From: Microcella alkaliphila
Lineage (GTDB): Bacteria; Actinomycetota; Actinomycetes; Actinomycetales; Microbacteriaceae
Direction: 5' to 3'
Assembly: GCF_004216855.1 (NCBI RefSeq)
Contig: NZ_SGXT01000011.1
Coordinates: forward strand, 124,001 to 188,000
DNA: 64,000 nucleotides
How positions within the stretch are numbered: the stretch's first letter is position 1; each line of letters begins with the position of its first letter. Under the pieces are notes generated by a model. The model saw only the letters and a program-made list of their open reading frames with translations, was not told the DNA's origin and did no database searches. Position numbers and translations under genes: made by a program. Positions 8,205-15,973 of this stretch are shown here, piece after piece.

Positions 8205-9299
8205 ATGTCTGCTTCCTCTCTTGGTCCCATCCGTACGACAACGCCTCGTCCTGCCGATTATGTGCACCCGACGAGCACCTATGCCGCGCTCATGCGCACG
8301 GTTCGTGACGCCGGCCTCCTGCGCCGCCGAACGGGCTTCTACTACGCCGTCTTCGCCGGCCTCGCCGTCGCCCTGGGCGGCGCCATCACCGGTTTCGTGC
8401 TCCTCGGCGACAGCTGGTTCCAGCTGCTCATCGCGGCAGCCCTCGGCATCATCCTCACCCAGATCGCCTTCGTCACGCACGAGGCGGCGCACCGCCAGAT
8501 CTGGACCTCCGGAAAGACGAATGACCGTGTGGGCCGCATCCTCGCCGCCGGCGTCGTCGGCATCAGCTACCACTGGTGGATGCACAAGCACTCGCGCCAC
8601 CACGCGAAGCCGAACCAGCGCGGGGCCGACCCCGACATCGAGCCCGACACGATCGTCTTCACGCCGGAAGACGCCGAGAAGCACACCGGCTTCCTCGCCC
8701 TCATCACGCGCAAGCAGGGCTACCTGTTCTTCCCGCTGCTGACGCTCGAAGGGCTCAACCTGCATGTGCAGGGTGTGCGTTCGCTCATGCAGAAGGGCCG
8801 CATCGAGGGCCGCGCGCTCGAGCTCACCCTCATCACGCTGCGCCTCAGCCTCTACATCGCCGTGCTGTTCTGGGCCCTGCCGCTCGGCATGGCCTTCGCC
8901 TTCCTCGGCGTGCAGATGGCCGTCTTTGGCGTCTACATGGGGGCGAGCTTCGCCCCCAACCACAAGGGCATGCCGATCTTGCCGGCTGATAGCCCGCTCG
9001 ACTTCCTGAGCCGTCAGATCATCACCTCGCGCAACATTCGCGGCGGCTGGTGGGCGACCGCCCTGTTCGGCGGGCTCAACCACCAGGTCGAGCACCACCT
9101 GTTCCCGAACATGCCGCGTCCGGCGCTGTCGAAGGCCCGCGAGATCACGCGTGAGTACGCGAACCAGCTCGAGATTCCGTACACCGAGGCCGGTGTCGCC
9201 GAGTCGTATCGCATCGTCATCCGCTACCTGAACGAGGTGGGGCTGAGCGCGCGCAACCCGTTCGACTGCCCGCTGGTGAACCGCTTCCGTACCACCTGA
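8205..9299 (+). CDS. Membrane fatty acid desaturase
   Basis: A 364-aa integral membrane di-iron desaturase introducing a double bond into acyl chains. All three histidine boxes are present: HEAAH (92-96), HKHSRHH (127-133) and HQVEHH (293-298). The QVEHH form with Gln before the last box is typical of front-end/linoleoyl-CoA-type enzymes, so regioselectivity may be delta-6-like rather than delta-9; this is inference. Four to five hydrophobic segments flank the boxes. ATG 8205 has GAAGG upstream. A strong hairpin follows at 9341-9374, so it is probably monocistronic. Confidence 0.92.
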   Translation: MSASSLGPIRTTTPRPADYVHPTSTYAALMRTVRDAGLLRRRTGFYYAVFAGLAVALGGAITGFVLLGDSWFQLLIAAALGIILTQIAFVTHEAAHRQIWTSGKTNDRVGRILAAGVVGISYHWWMHKHSRHHAKPNQRGADPDIEPDTIVFTPEDAEKHTGFLALITRKQGYLFFPLLTLEGLNLHVQGVRSLMQKGRIEGRALELTLITLRLSLYIAVLFWALPLGMAFAFLGVQMAVFGVYMGASFAPNHKGMPILPADSPLDFLSRQIITSRNIRGGWWATALFGGLNHQVEHHLFPNMPRPALSKAREITREYANQLEIPYTEAGVAESYRIVIRYLNEVGLSARNPFDCPLVNRFRTT

Positions 9300-9340
9300 T
9301 TTCTGGATGCGCGTCGCGATCGCGCGCGCAGCATCCGCCC

Positions 9341-9374
9341 CTGAGGGCGCGGTCCGCGAGGGCCGCGCCCTCAG
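9341..9374 (+). terminator. Rho-independent-like hairpin after desaturase
   Basis: CTGAGGGCGCGG pairs perfectly with CCGCGCCCTCAG (12 bp) around a 10-nt loop. There is no long T-run (CCGCGTTCCGTC follows), as is common in high-GC actinobacteria. Confidence 0.65.
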
Positions 9375-9422
9375 CCGCGTTCCGTCATACTTGACGCGAG
9401 GCACCCCGTCGAAAGGATTGCG

Positions 9423-9521
9423 ATGACGCAGCGACTCATCATGGCCGTTTCCGTATTGTCCGCGCTCGTGATCGCGGGCGTCTTCATCTGGTACGTCGCC
9501 GTCAACTACGTGTTGGCGTAA
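9423..9521 (+). CDS. 32-aa single-span membrane miniprotein
   Basis: MTQRLIMAVSVLSALVIAG begins the protein, followed by a hydrophobic span to residue 31. The start is backed by GAAAGGA six bases ahead of ATG. The composition (short basic N-terminus, one helix) is that of a small inner-membrane protein; no family recognised. Its last 16 nt overlap, tail to tail, with the end of the RES-domain gene on the other strand. Confidence 0.6.
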   Translation: MTQRLIMAVSVLSALVIAGVFIWYVAVNYVLA

Positions 9522-10003
9522 CTGACCGTCGCCTCGCCCGGCTCATTCCACCGAAAGAGTACGAGGTGCCAGAGGCTGGGTTGGGTGCGTGACGGGTCGA
9601 TCAGTCCGCGCGCTCCCGACGCCTCAAGTCGGTCGCGAATCTCCCACGATGGTGGTGTGTCGCCGTTGTCGAGTGCATCTCTCCACGATGCTGACGCGCA
9701 GCGCGGGTCAGCGCGAAGTGCGGCCCAGACGTCGCTGTCTCGGAGGTCAGCGATCTGGTCAGCGGTCACCACGAATGGCACGACGATCTTCCTACTCATG
9801 CCCCCGTGCGCGGCCATTGCCGCCGCGACGCCACGCGTGGTGGCGCTGAGATACAACGTCGCTTGCTCGGGTCTCGAGTACCGTCCTGCGGCCCTCGAAC
9901 CGGAGAGCGCGCTTGCGTGATGCTCGGGAGCTACAGCGCGATAAAACGTGCCGTGAAGGGGTCTCAGGGGCACCGGCCAGTCCGGCAATCCGCTAGCCGA
10001 CAC
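9506..10003 (-). CDS. RES-domain protein, no partner antitoxin, catalytic Glu apparently lost
   Basis: A 165-aa protein resembling RES-domain toxins, which degrade or modify NAD+ and are normally paired with an Xre-type antitoxin. Visible family landmarks are FYRAV (Arg22), GSRAAGRYSRPEQATLYLS (Tyr51) and KIVVPFVVTADQIADLRD. In the family an invariant Glu follows the Tyr by 11 residues; here that position is Ala62. GTG 10003 overlaps the end of ppgK by 11 nt; no antitoxin gene lies on either side. It may be an inactivated toxin or a repurposed RES fold. A start at a later GTG or TTG cannot be excluded. Confidence 0.7.
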   Translation of the reverse strand: MSASGLPDWPVPLRPLHGTFYRAVAPEHHASALSGSRAAGRYSRPEQATLYLSATTRGVAAAMAAHGGMSRKIVVPFVVTADQIADLRDSDVWAALRADPRCASASWRDALDNGDTPPSWEIRDRLEASGARGLIDPSRTQPSLWHLVLFRWNEPGEATVSYANT

Positions 10004-10739
10004 GTGATGCCAAGGCCGCGGCGCCCATGAGACCAGCGTTGTTGCGCAGCGTCGCGGGCACGATGGGCGTGCGCAGCCGAAGCAACGGCAGGAATTCTTC
10101 GTGGTGCTTCGACACCCCGCCACCGACGACGAACAGCGTGGGGGAGAAGAGAAACTCGACGTGGGCGTAGAAGCGCTGCAAGCGCACCGCCCACTCCTCG
10201 AAGCTCAGCTCCTCGCGTTCCCGCACCGAGTTCGCGGCCCAGGTCTCGACATCGGCACCGTCAAGTTCAAGGTGCCCCAGTTCGGTGTTCGGCAGCAGCA
10301 CGCCGTCGTGGATGAAGGCGGAGCCGATGCCGGTGCCGAGCGTCGTCACTATCGTGAGGCCGCGCTGGCCCGCTGCTGCCCCGTAGCGAGCCTCGGCGTA
10401 GCCGGCAGCATCGGCGTCGTTGACGAAGTGAATCTCCCGGCCGAGCGCGTCGGCGAATAGCTGGTCAGCATCGAGGCCGATCCACTCGTCGGAGACGTTC
10501 GCGGCCGACATGGTCCGTCCGCCGAGCACGATCGCGGGGAAGCACACCCCGACCGCGTCGAGCGACTCGGCCCCCAGCTCGTCGGCGATCTCGGCGACGG
10601 TCGCAATGACGTCGGTGGGGCGACCGCCGTCTGGCGCCGCGCGCTTGACGCGCTCACTGACGAGTTCGCCCGAGTCGAGGTCGACGAGCGCCCCCTTGAT
10701 GCCGGTGCCGCCAATGTCGATGCCGATCGCCTGCGTCAT
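9993..10739 (-). CDS. ppgK: Polyphosphate glucokinase (ROK family)
   Basis: A 248-aa cytosolic kinase using polyphosphate (and usually ATP) to make glucose-6-phosphate. GIDIGGTGIKGALVD (4-18) is the phosphate-binding motif and TTLGTGIGSAFIHDG the second one; ELGHLELDG replaces the ROK zinc motif as in other actinobacterial PPGKs. Length is normal. ATG 10739 has GAGAGG about ten bases upstream. Next upstream gene is map, 38 bp away. Confidence 0.94.
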   Translation of the reverse strand: MTQAIGIDIGGTGIKGALVDLDSGELVSERVKRAAPDGGRPTDVIATVAEIADELGAESLDAVGVCFPAIVLGGRTMSAANVSDEWIGLDADQLFADALGREIHFVNDADAAGYAEARYGAAAGQRGLTIVTTLGTGIGSAFIHDGVLLPNTELGHLELDGADVETWAANSVREREELSFEEWAVRLQRFYAHVEFLFSPTLFVVGGGVSKHHEEFLPLLRLRTPIVPATLRNNAGLMGAAALASRVG

Positions 10740-10777
10740 GCTGGTTGTCGCCTCTCGTCGAAGACTCGGATGCGCGC

Positions 10778-11644
10778 CTACGGCAGCGTCAGGATCTCGG
10801 CTCCGCGTTCGGTCACCACGAGGGTGTGCTCGAACTGCGCGGAGTACCGCTTGTCTTTCGTCGTCACGGTCCAGTCGTCGTCCCACATGTCCCACTCGTG
10901 CGTACCGAGCGTCAGCATGGGTTCGATCGTGAACACCATTCCCTCCTGGATGGTCTGGTCGTAGAGCGGGGCGGCGTCGTGGTGGGGGATCACGAGGCCG
11001 GTGTGGAACGACGTGCCCACCCCGTGGCCCGTGAAGTCGCGCACGACGCCGTAGCCGAAGCGCTTCGCGTAGGCCTCGATTGCTCGGCCGATCACGTTGA
11101 TGGGGCGGCCGGGGGCGACGGCCTTGATGCCGCGACGGAGGGCTTCCTCGGTGCGCTCGACGAGCATCCGCGCCTCGTCCGCGACGTCGCCGGCCAGGAA
11201 CGTCTTGTTGAGGTCGCCGTGCACGCCGTCCTTGTAGGCGGTGATGTCGACGTTCACGATGTCGCCCTCAGCGATGACCGTGTCGTCGGGGATGCCGTGG
11301 CAGATGACCTCGTTGAGGCTCGTGCAGCACGACTTCGGAAAGCCGCGGTAGCCGAGGGTCGACGGGTAGGCGCCGTGGTCGGTGACGTACTCGTGGGCGA
11401 TGCGATCCAGTTCGTCGGTCGTGACGCCGGGACGGATGGCGGCGCCCACCGCCTCGACGGCCCCGGCGGCGATGCGGCCGGCGGCTCGGATGCGCTCGAC
11501 CGTCTCGGCGTCGTAGGCGTCGCCGCCCACGTGCTCGGGGGGTGCGGGCTTCCCGACGTACGGCGGCCGTGCGATGGCAGCGGGGACGGGGCGAAGGGGG
11601 GAGATACGCCCCGGAATCAGGCGGCCAGAATCGTCGCGGGGCAT
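10778..11644 (-). CDS. map: Methionine aminopeptidase, type I
   Basis: A 288-aa metalloprotease removing N-terminal Met. Metal ligands are in [15 protein letters not shown] (two Asp), GHGVGTSFH (His), FTIEPML (Glu) and the Glu of SAQFEHT. The roughly 40-residue proline-rich N-terminal extension ([15 protein letters not shown]...) is the SH3-ligand-like tail of actinobacterial MapB-type enzymes. ATG 11644 is preceded by TAGACT at seven bases and no ribosome site, so it is probably leaderless. Confidence 0.96.
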   Translation of the reverse strand: MPRDDSGRLIPGRISPLRPVPAAIARPPYVGKPAPPEHVGGDAYDAETVERIRAAGRIAAGAVEAVGAAIRPGVTTDELDRIAHEYVTDHGAYPSTLGYRGFPKSCCTSLNEVICHGIPDDTVIAEGDIVNVDITAYKDGVHGDLNKTFLAGDVADEARMLVERTEEALRRGIKAVAPGRPINVIGRAIEAYAKRFGYGVVRDFTGHGVGTSFHTGLVIPHHDAAPLYDQTIQEGMVFTIEPMLTLGTHEWDMWDDDWTVTTKDKRYSAQFEHTLVVTERGAEILTLP

Positions 11645-11703
11645 AGGCTCGAGTCTACCGAGCGCGGGGGTTGTGCCCGCCCGGACTGAGGGGGAGGGAC
11701 GAC

Positions 11704-11871
11704 ATGGCCTGGTGGTACAACCATCGAACCGGTGAGGTCGAGGAGGGTCCGAAGTCACTCGGCAGTGACCGCTACGGCCCGTTCGACAGCCGCGAGGAAG
11801 CAGAGAGAGCCCCGCAGAAGCTGCAGCAGCGCGCCGATGACTGGGAGGCCGACGAGCGCGAGGACGACTGA
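11704..11871 (+). CDS. 55-aa conserved small acidic protein
   Basis: [16 protein letters not shown] starts a 55-residue hydrophilic protein ending in an acidic tail (ADEREDD). GGGAGG six bases before ATG makes it a real gene. The WWYN-x4-EVEEG and [14 protein letters not shown] segments recur in small actinobacterial proteins labelled SPOR-like or unknown; the second half resembles half of a SPOR fold. Divergent from map and convergent with panB. Function unknown. Confidence 0.8.
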   Translation: MAWWYNHRTGEVEEGPKSLGSDRYGPFDSREEAERAPQKLQQRADDWEADEREDD

Positions 11872-11894
11872 ACTCGCGCGCTTCGCGTGGCGCG

Positions 11895-12740
11895 CTACTC
11901 GCGGTCGCGGTGCGCCTTCTCAGCCGTCTCATCGCTGTAGCTGTGTGCCTCGTCGGGGTAGGCCCCCGATTCGACGTCGGCCTTGTACGCGACGGCGGCG
12001 TCGAACAGCACGTCACGCAGGTTGGCGTACTGCTTCACGAACTTCGGGATGCGCCCACTCGTGAGCCCCGCCCAGTCGGTCCACACGACGAGCTGTCCGT
12101 CGCAGTGCGGGCCCGCGCCAACACTGATGGTCGGGATGCTCAGCTCGGCCGTCACGCGCTCCGCCGCCTCCGCGGGCACCATCTCGAGCACGACCGCGAA
12201 CGCCCCGGCCTCTTCAACGGCTTTCGCGTCGGCGAGCAGTTGGTCGGCTGCGGTCCCGCGACCCTGGATCACGTGGCCCCCGAGCCCGTGCTCCGACTGC
12301 GGGGTGAAGCCGACGTGCCCCATCACGGGGATGCCCGCGGACACGATGCGGCGAATCTGCTCGGCGGAGCGCACCCCGCCCTCGAGCTTCACCGCGTGCG
12401 CGCCCGTTTCCTTCATGAAGCGGAACGCGGTGTGCAGGGCCTCGTCGGGCCCCGTCTCGTACGAGCCGAACGGCATGTCGGCAACGACGAGCGCGCGCTT
12501 GACTCCCCGCACCACGCCGCGGGTGAGGGGAATCAGGTCGTCAATGGTGACCGGGAGTGTCGTGTCGTAGCCGAGCACGGTGTTGCCGGCCGAGTCGCCG
12601 ACGAGGAGGAAGTCGATACCCGCCTCGTCAAAGATCTGGGCCGTGAGGACGTCGTACGACGTGAGCCCGGTGATGGTGATGCCCTCCTCCTTCGCTCGAG
12701 CGAAGTGGCGGGTGCGGACGCGCTTCGGTGCTTCGGCCAT
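11895..12740 (-). CDS. panB: Ketopantoate hydroxymethyltransferase
   Basis: A 281-aa enzyme adding a hydroxymethyl group from methylene-tetrahydrofolate to 2-oxoisovalerate, first step of pantothenate synthesis. [30 protein letters not shown] (metal-binding Asp) and [12 protein letters not shown] are diagnostic. ATG 12740 has TAGGCT six bases upstream and no ribosome site. nadE lies 29 bp upstream, same strand. Confidence 0.97.
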   Translation of the reverse strand: MAEAPKRVRTRHFARAKEEGITITGLTSYDVLTAQIFDEAGIDFLLVGDSAGNTVLGYDTTLPVTIDDLIPLTRGVVRGVKRALVVADMPFGSYETGPDEALHTAFRFMKETGAHAVKLEGGVRSAEQIRRIVSAGIPVMGHVGFTPQSEHGLGGHVIQGRGTAADQLLADAKAVEEAGAFAVVLEMVPAEAAERVTAELSIPTISVGAGPHCDGQLVVWTDWAGLTSGRIPKFVKQYANLRDVLFDAAVAYKADVESGAYPDEAHSYSDETAEKAHRDRE

Positions 12741-12769
12741 GCAGCGAGCCTACTCGCGGCACCGCGGTG

Positions 12770-14506
12770 CTAGTCGGTGGGCCTGTACGTAATCGGCAGG
12801 CGCCGGTCGCGGCCGAACGCAATCGCCGAGATCTTCGGCCCGATCGCGCCCTGGCGGCGCTTCCACTCGGCGCGGTCGACGAGACCGGTGACGAACTCCA
12901 CCGTTTCACGGTCGTAGCCGAGGGCGACGATGTCGTCCTTGCCGAGCAGTTCGGAGATGTAGTGCTCGAGGATCGCGTCGAGCAGTTCGTACGGCGGCAG
13001 CGAGTCTTGGTCGGTCTGGTCGGGGCGCAACTCAGCGCTCGGCGGCTTCTCGATGGACCCGACGGGAATCGGAGGCGTCTCGCCGCGCGCCCGCGCGTGC
13101 TCATTCCGCCACCGCGCGAGCTCCCACACGAGCAGCTTGGGCACGTCCTTGATGGGGGCGAAACCGCCCACCGAGTCTCCGTAGATGGTCGAGTAGCCCA
13201 CCGCGAGCTCGGTCTTGTTGCCGGTCGTCAGCACCAGGTGGCCGTGCATGTTCGACAGCCCCATGAGGATGAGCCCGCGGATGCGCGCCTGCAGGTTTTC
13301 GGCGGCCACCCCGTCGAGCGCCAGCTGGGTCTCGACCGGGTGCACGAGGTCGGCGATCGGCTCGACCGTGTAGTGGATGCCCGTGGCTGCGGCGAGCAGG
13401 TCGGCGTCGCTGCGCGAGTGGTCGCTCGAGTACTTGCTCGGCATGGACACGCCGTGCACACGCTCGGGGCCGAGCGCGTCGACGGCAATCGCGGCGCAGA
13501 CCGCCGAGTCGATACCGCCCGACAGCCCGAGCACGACGGAGCGGAAGCGGTTCTTCTCGACGTAGTCGCGCAGGCCCGTCACGAGCGCGTTCCACAACTG
13601 CTCGCGATCGTCGGGGAGCGCGGTGATGTCGCTCGGGGCGGGGGAGCGGTCAGGGCGGTCGTTCGCCGCCAGTTCGACACGGTGCACGCCCTGCGGGGCC
13701 GGGTGGTCGCCGGCTGCCTGGGCGTTCAGGTCGACGATCAGGAGGTGCTCGTCGAACTGCGGCGCGCGGGCGAGGATCGTGCCGTTGCCGTCAACCACGA
13801 CGCTGTCACCGTCGAACACAAGATCGTCCTGCCCCCCGACGATGTTCACGTACGCGACCACCGTGTCGGTCTCGGTGGCTCGCCGCGTGACGAGCGGCAA
13901 TCTAACCTCGTCTTTGTCGCGTTCGAAGGGGGACGCGTTCAGCACGAGCAGAAGCCCCGCGTCCGACTCGAGGACCCGCCCCACGGGGCCGCCGTCGCGC
14001 CAGAGGTCTTCGCAGACGATGACGGCGGCGTCGACCACCCCGCCGATGCGGACGACGAGCAGCTCGTCGCCGGGAATGAACACGCGGTATTCGTCGAACA
14101 CGGAGTAGTTCGGCAGGTGGTGCTTGGCGTAGCGCGCCACGACGCGGCCGTGCTGGAGGACGCTGGCGCAGTTCTGGGCGATCGCCGTTGGGGCGTTCGA
14201 GCTTCCGATGGCGCGCGGCTCGAACGGACCGTCGGGGTGACCGACGATGACAGCGAGCGAGCCGAGCCCGCGTGCATCCAGTTCGCGCGCCAGCGCGTCG
14301 ACGGCCCGGCGCGACGCGGCGAGAAACGACGGCCGGGACGCAAGGTCTTCAATGGGGTACCCGGACAGGGCCATCTCGCCGGTGACGAGCAGGTCGGCGC
14401 CCGCATCGTGCGCGGCGTGCGCGGCATCGAGAACCTGACGGGCGTTGCCCGACAGGTCGCCGACAACCGGGTTCGTCTGGGCGAGGGCGACGCGCAGTCG
14501 AGGCAT
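12770..14506 (-). CDS. nadE: Glutamine-dependent NAD+ synthetase
   Basis: A 578-aa two-domain enzyme. Residues 1 to about 270 are a nitrilase-fold glutaminase with the Glu of GEMALSGYPIEDL, the Lys of AKHHLPNYSVFDE and the Cys of VIVCEDLW. The C-terminal half is an ATP-pyrophosphatase amidating deamido-NAD+, with the PP-loop LGLSGGIDSAVCAA. The length fits the shorter actinobacterial form. ATG 14506 has TAGGCT seven bases upstream and no ribosome site, so it is probably leaderless. Confidence 0.97.
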   Translation of the reverse strand: MPRLRVALAQTNPVVGDLSGNARQVLDAAHAAHDAGADLLVTGEMALSGYPIEDLASRPSFLAASRRAVDALARELDARGLGSLAVIVGHPDGPFEPRAIGSSNAPTAIAQNCASVLQHGRVVARYAKHHLPNYSVFDEYRVFIPGDELLVVRIGGVVDAAVIVCEDLWRDGGPVGRVLESDAGLLLVLNASPFERDKDEVRLPLVTRRATETDTVVAYVNIVGGQDDLVFDGDSVVVDGNGTILARAPQFDEHLLIVDLNAQAAGDHPAPQGVHRVELAANDRPDRSPAPSDITALPDDREQLWNALVTGLRDYVEKNRFRSVVLGLSGGIDSAVCAAIAVDALGPERVHGVSMPSKYSSDHSRSDADLLAAATGIHYTVEPIADLVHPVETQLALDGVAAENLQARIRGLILMGLSNMHGHLVLTTGNKTELAVGYSTIYGDSVGGFAPIKDVPKLLVWELARWRNEHARARGETPPIPVGSIEKPPSAELRPDQTDQDSLPPYELLDAILEHYISELLGKDDIVALGYDRETVEFVTGLVDRAEWKRRQGAIGPKISAIAFGRDRRLPITYRPTD

Positions 14507-14612
14507 ACGCAGTAGCCTAATGGCGGGCCCGTGACAGGCCGCCGAGAGGCGCGATCACGGCTCACACCCGGTAGTAGTGGCGGCCCGTCAGGGGGCCCGA
14601 CGGAAGGGCAGC

Positions 14613-15950
14613 ATGGACAAGCAGAGGGACTTCGTTCTGCGCACCATCGAAGAGCGCGGCGTCAAGTTCGTGCGGCTGTGGTTCACCGACGTGGTGGGCA
14701 CCCTGAAGATGGTGGCGATTGCCCCCGCCGAGGTGGAGGGCGCATTCGCCGAGGGGCTCGGAATCGACGGGTCGTCCATCGAGGGCTTCACCCGCGCCTA
14801 CGAGGCCGACGTGCTGGCGCACCCCGACCCCACCACGTTCCAGATCCTGCCGTGGCGCGGCGATGTCGACCCCACCGCGCGAATGTTCTGCGACATCACG
14901 ACGCCCGACGGCCAGCCGGCCGCGGCCGACCCTCGCCAGGTGCTGAAGCGCACGCTCGCCAAGGCGGCCGACGCGGGCTTCACGTTCTACACGCACCCCG
15001 AGATCGAGTTCTACCTGCTAAAGAGTTCGAAGTTCGGCCCGGAGGGCCCGCAGCCGGTCGATTCGGCCGGGTACTTCGACAACGTTCCCGGCGGCTCCGC
15101 GCACGATTTCCGTCGCCGCGCGGTGCGCATGCTGGAAGACCTCGGCATCTCCGTCGAGTTCAGCCACCATGAGGCGGGCCCCGGTCAGAACGAAATCGAC
15201 CTGCGCTACGCCGATGCGCTGACGACGGCCGACAACATCCAGACGTTCCGCACCGTCGTCAAAGAGGTCGCGATCGAGCAGGGTGTGTACGCCACCTTCA
15301 TGCCCAAGCCGCTCGAGAAGCACCCCGGAAGCGGTATGCACACCCACATGTCACTGTTCGAAGGTGACACGAACGCGTTCTTCGACCCGGGCGGGCAGTA
15401 CCAGCTGTCGCAGATCGGCCGCCAATTCGTTGCGGGGCTCCTGCACCACGCGCCCGAGATCACGGCGGTCACGAACCAGTTCGTGAACTCGTACAAGCGC
15501 ATTTGGAGTGGCGACGAGGCCCCGAGCTACGTGACGTGGGGCCACAACAACCGCTCGGCGCTCGTGCGCGTGCCGCTCTACAAGCCAGGCAAGGGCCAGA
15601 GTGCGCGGGTCGAATACCGCGGCCTCGACTCGGCTGCGAACCCCTACCTGGCCTATTCGCTCCTACTCGCCGCCGGCCTCAAGGGAATCGAAAACGGCTA
15701 CGAGTTGCCGCCCGAGGCGGAAGACACCGTGTGGGCGCTCAGCGAGTCTGAGCGTCGAGCGCTCGGCTACAAAGGCTTGCCCGCGAGCCTCGACCGCGCG
15801 CTCGGTCTGATGGAGGACAGCGAGCTCGTCGCCGAAACGCTCGGTGAGCAGGTGTTCAACTACGTGCTGCTGAACAAGCGCCGCGAGTGGCGCGAATATC
15901 GTGCTCAGGTGACGCCGTACGAGCTCTCGAGCAACCTCGAGATCCTGTAG
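14613..15950 (+). CDS. glnA2: Glutamine synthetase, GlnA2 type
   Basis: A 445-aa type I glutamine synthetase joining ammonia and glutamate. GIDGSSIEGF, PEIEFYLL, SGMHTHMSLF and VEYRGLDSAANPYLA mark the active site. It is the shorter isoform, matching mycobacterial GlnA2 (446 aa). The Tyr-containing adenylylation loop seen in glnA1 (YELPPEEA) here reads GYELPPEAEDT, so a Tyr is present but in altered context. Start ATG 14613 has GGAAGG upstream. Next genes are glnE and glnA1, the order of M. tuberculosis Rv2222c-Rv2220. No GlnR-like box was found upstream. Confidence 0.93.
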   Translation: MDKQRDFVLRTIEERGVKFVRLWFTDVVGTLKMVAIAPAEVEGAFAEGLGIDGSSIEGFTRAYEADVLAHPDPTTFQILPWRGDVDPTARMFCDITTPDGQPAAADPRQVLKRTLAKAADAGFTFYTHPEIEFYLLKSSKFGPEGPQPVDSAGYFDNVPGGSAHDFRRRAVRMLEDLGISVEFSHHEAGPGQNEIDLRYADALTTADNIQTFRTVVKEVAIEQGVYATFMPKPLEKHPGSGMHTHMSLFEGDTNAFFDPGGQYQLSQIGRQFVAGLLHHAPEITAVTNQFVNSYKRIWSGDEAPSYVTWGHNNRSALVRVPLYKPGKGQSARVEYRGLDSAANPYLAYSLLLAAGLKGIENGYELPPEAEDTVWALSESERRALGYKGLPASLDRALGLMEDSELVAETLGEQVFNYVLLNKRREWREYRAQVTPYELSSNLEIL

Positions 15951-15973
15951 CGCTCGGAGGCCAGGCCACCCGC

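Noticed and set aside
9301-9332. GGATGC...GCATCC hairpin before the desaturase terminator
   Set aside because: Short stem with a long GC-rich loop; the 12-bp hairpin at 9341-9374 is a much better terminator.
10745-11689. 314-codon plus-strand frame opposite map
   Set aside because: Antisense shadow of map; no start signal or domain.
12728-14515. 595-codon plus-strand frame opposite nadE
   Set aside because: Covers exactly the antisense of nadE, has no ribosome site, and no recognisable protein content.
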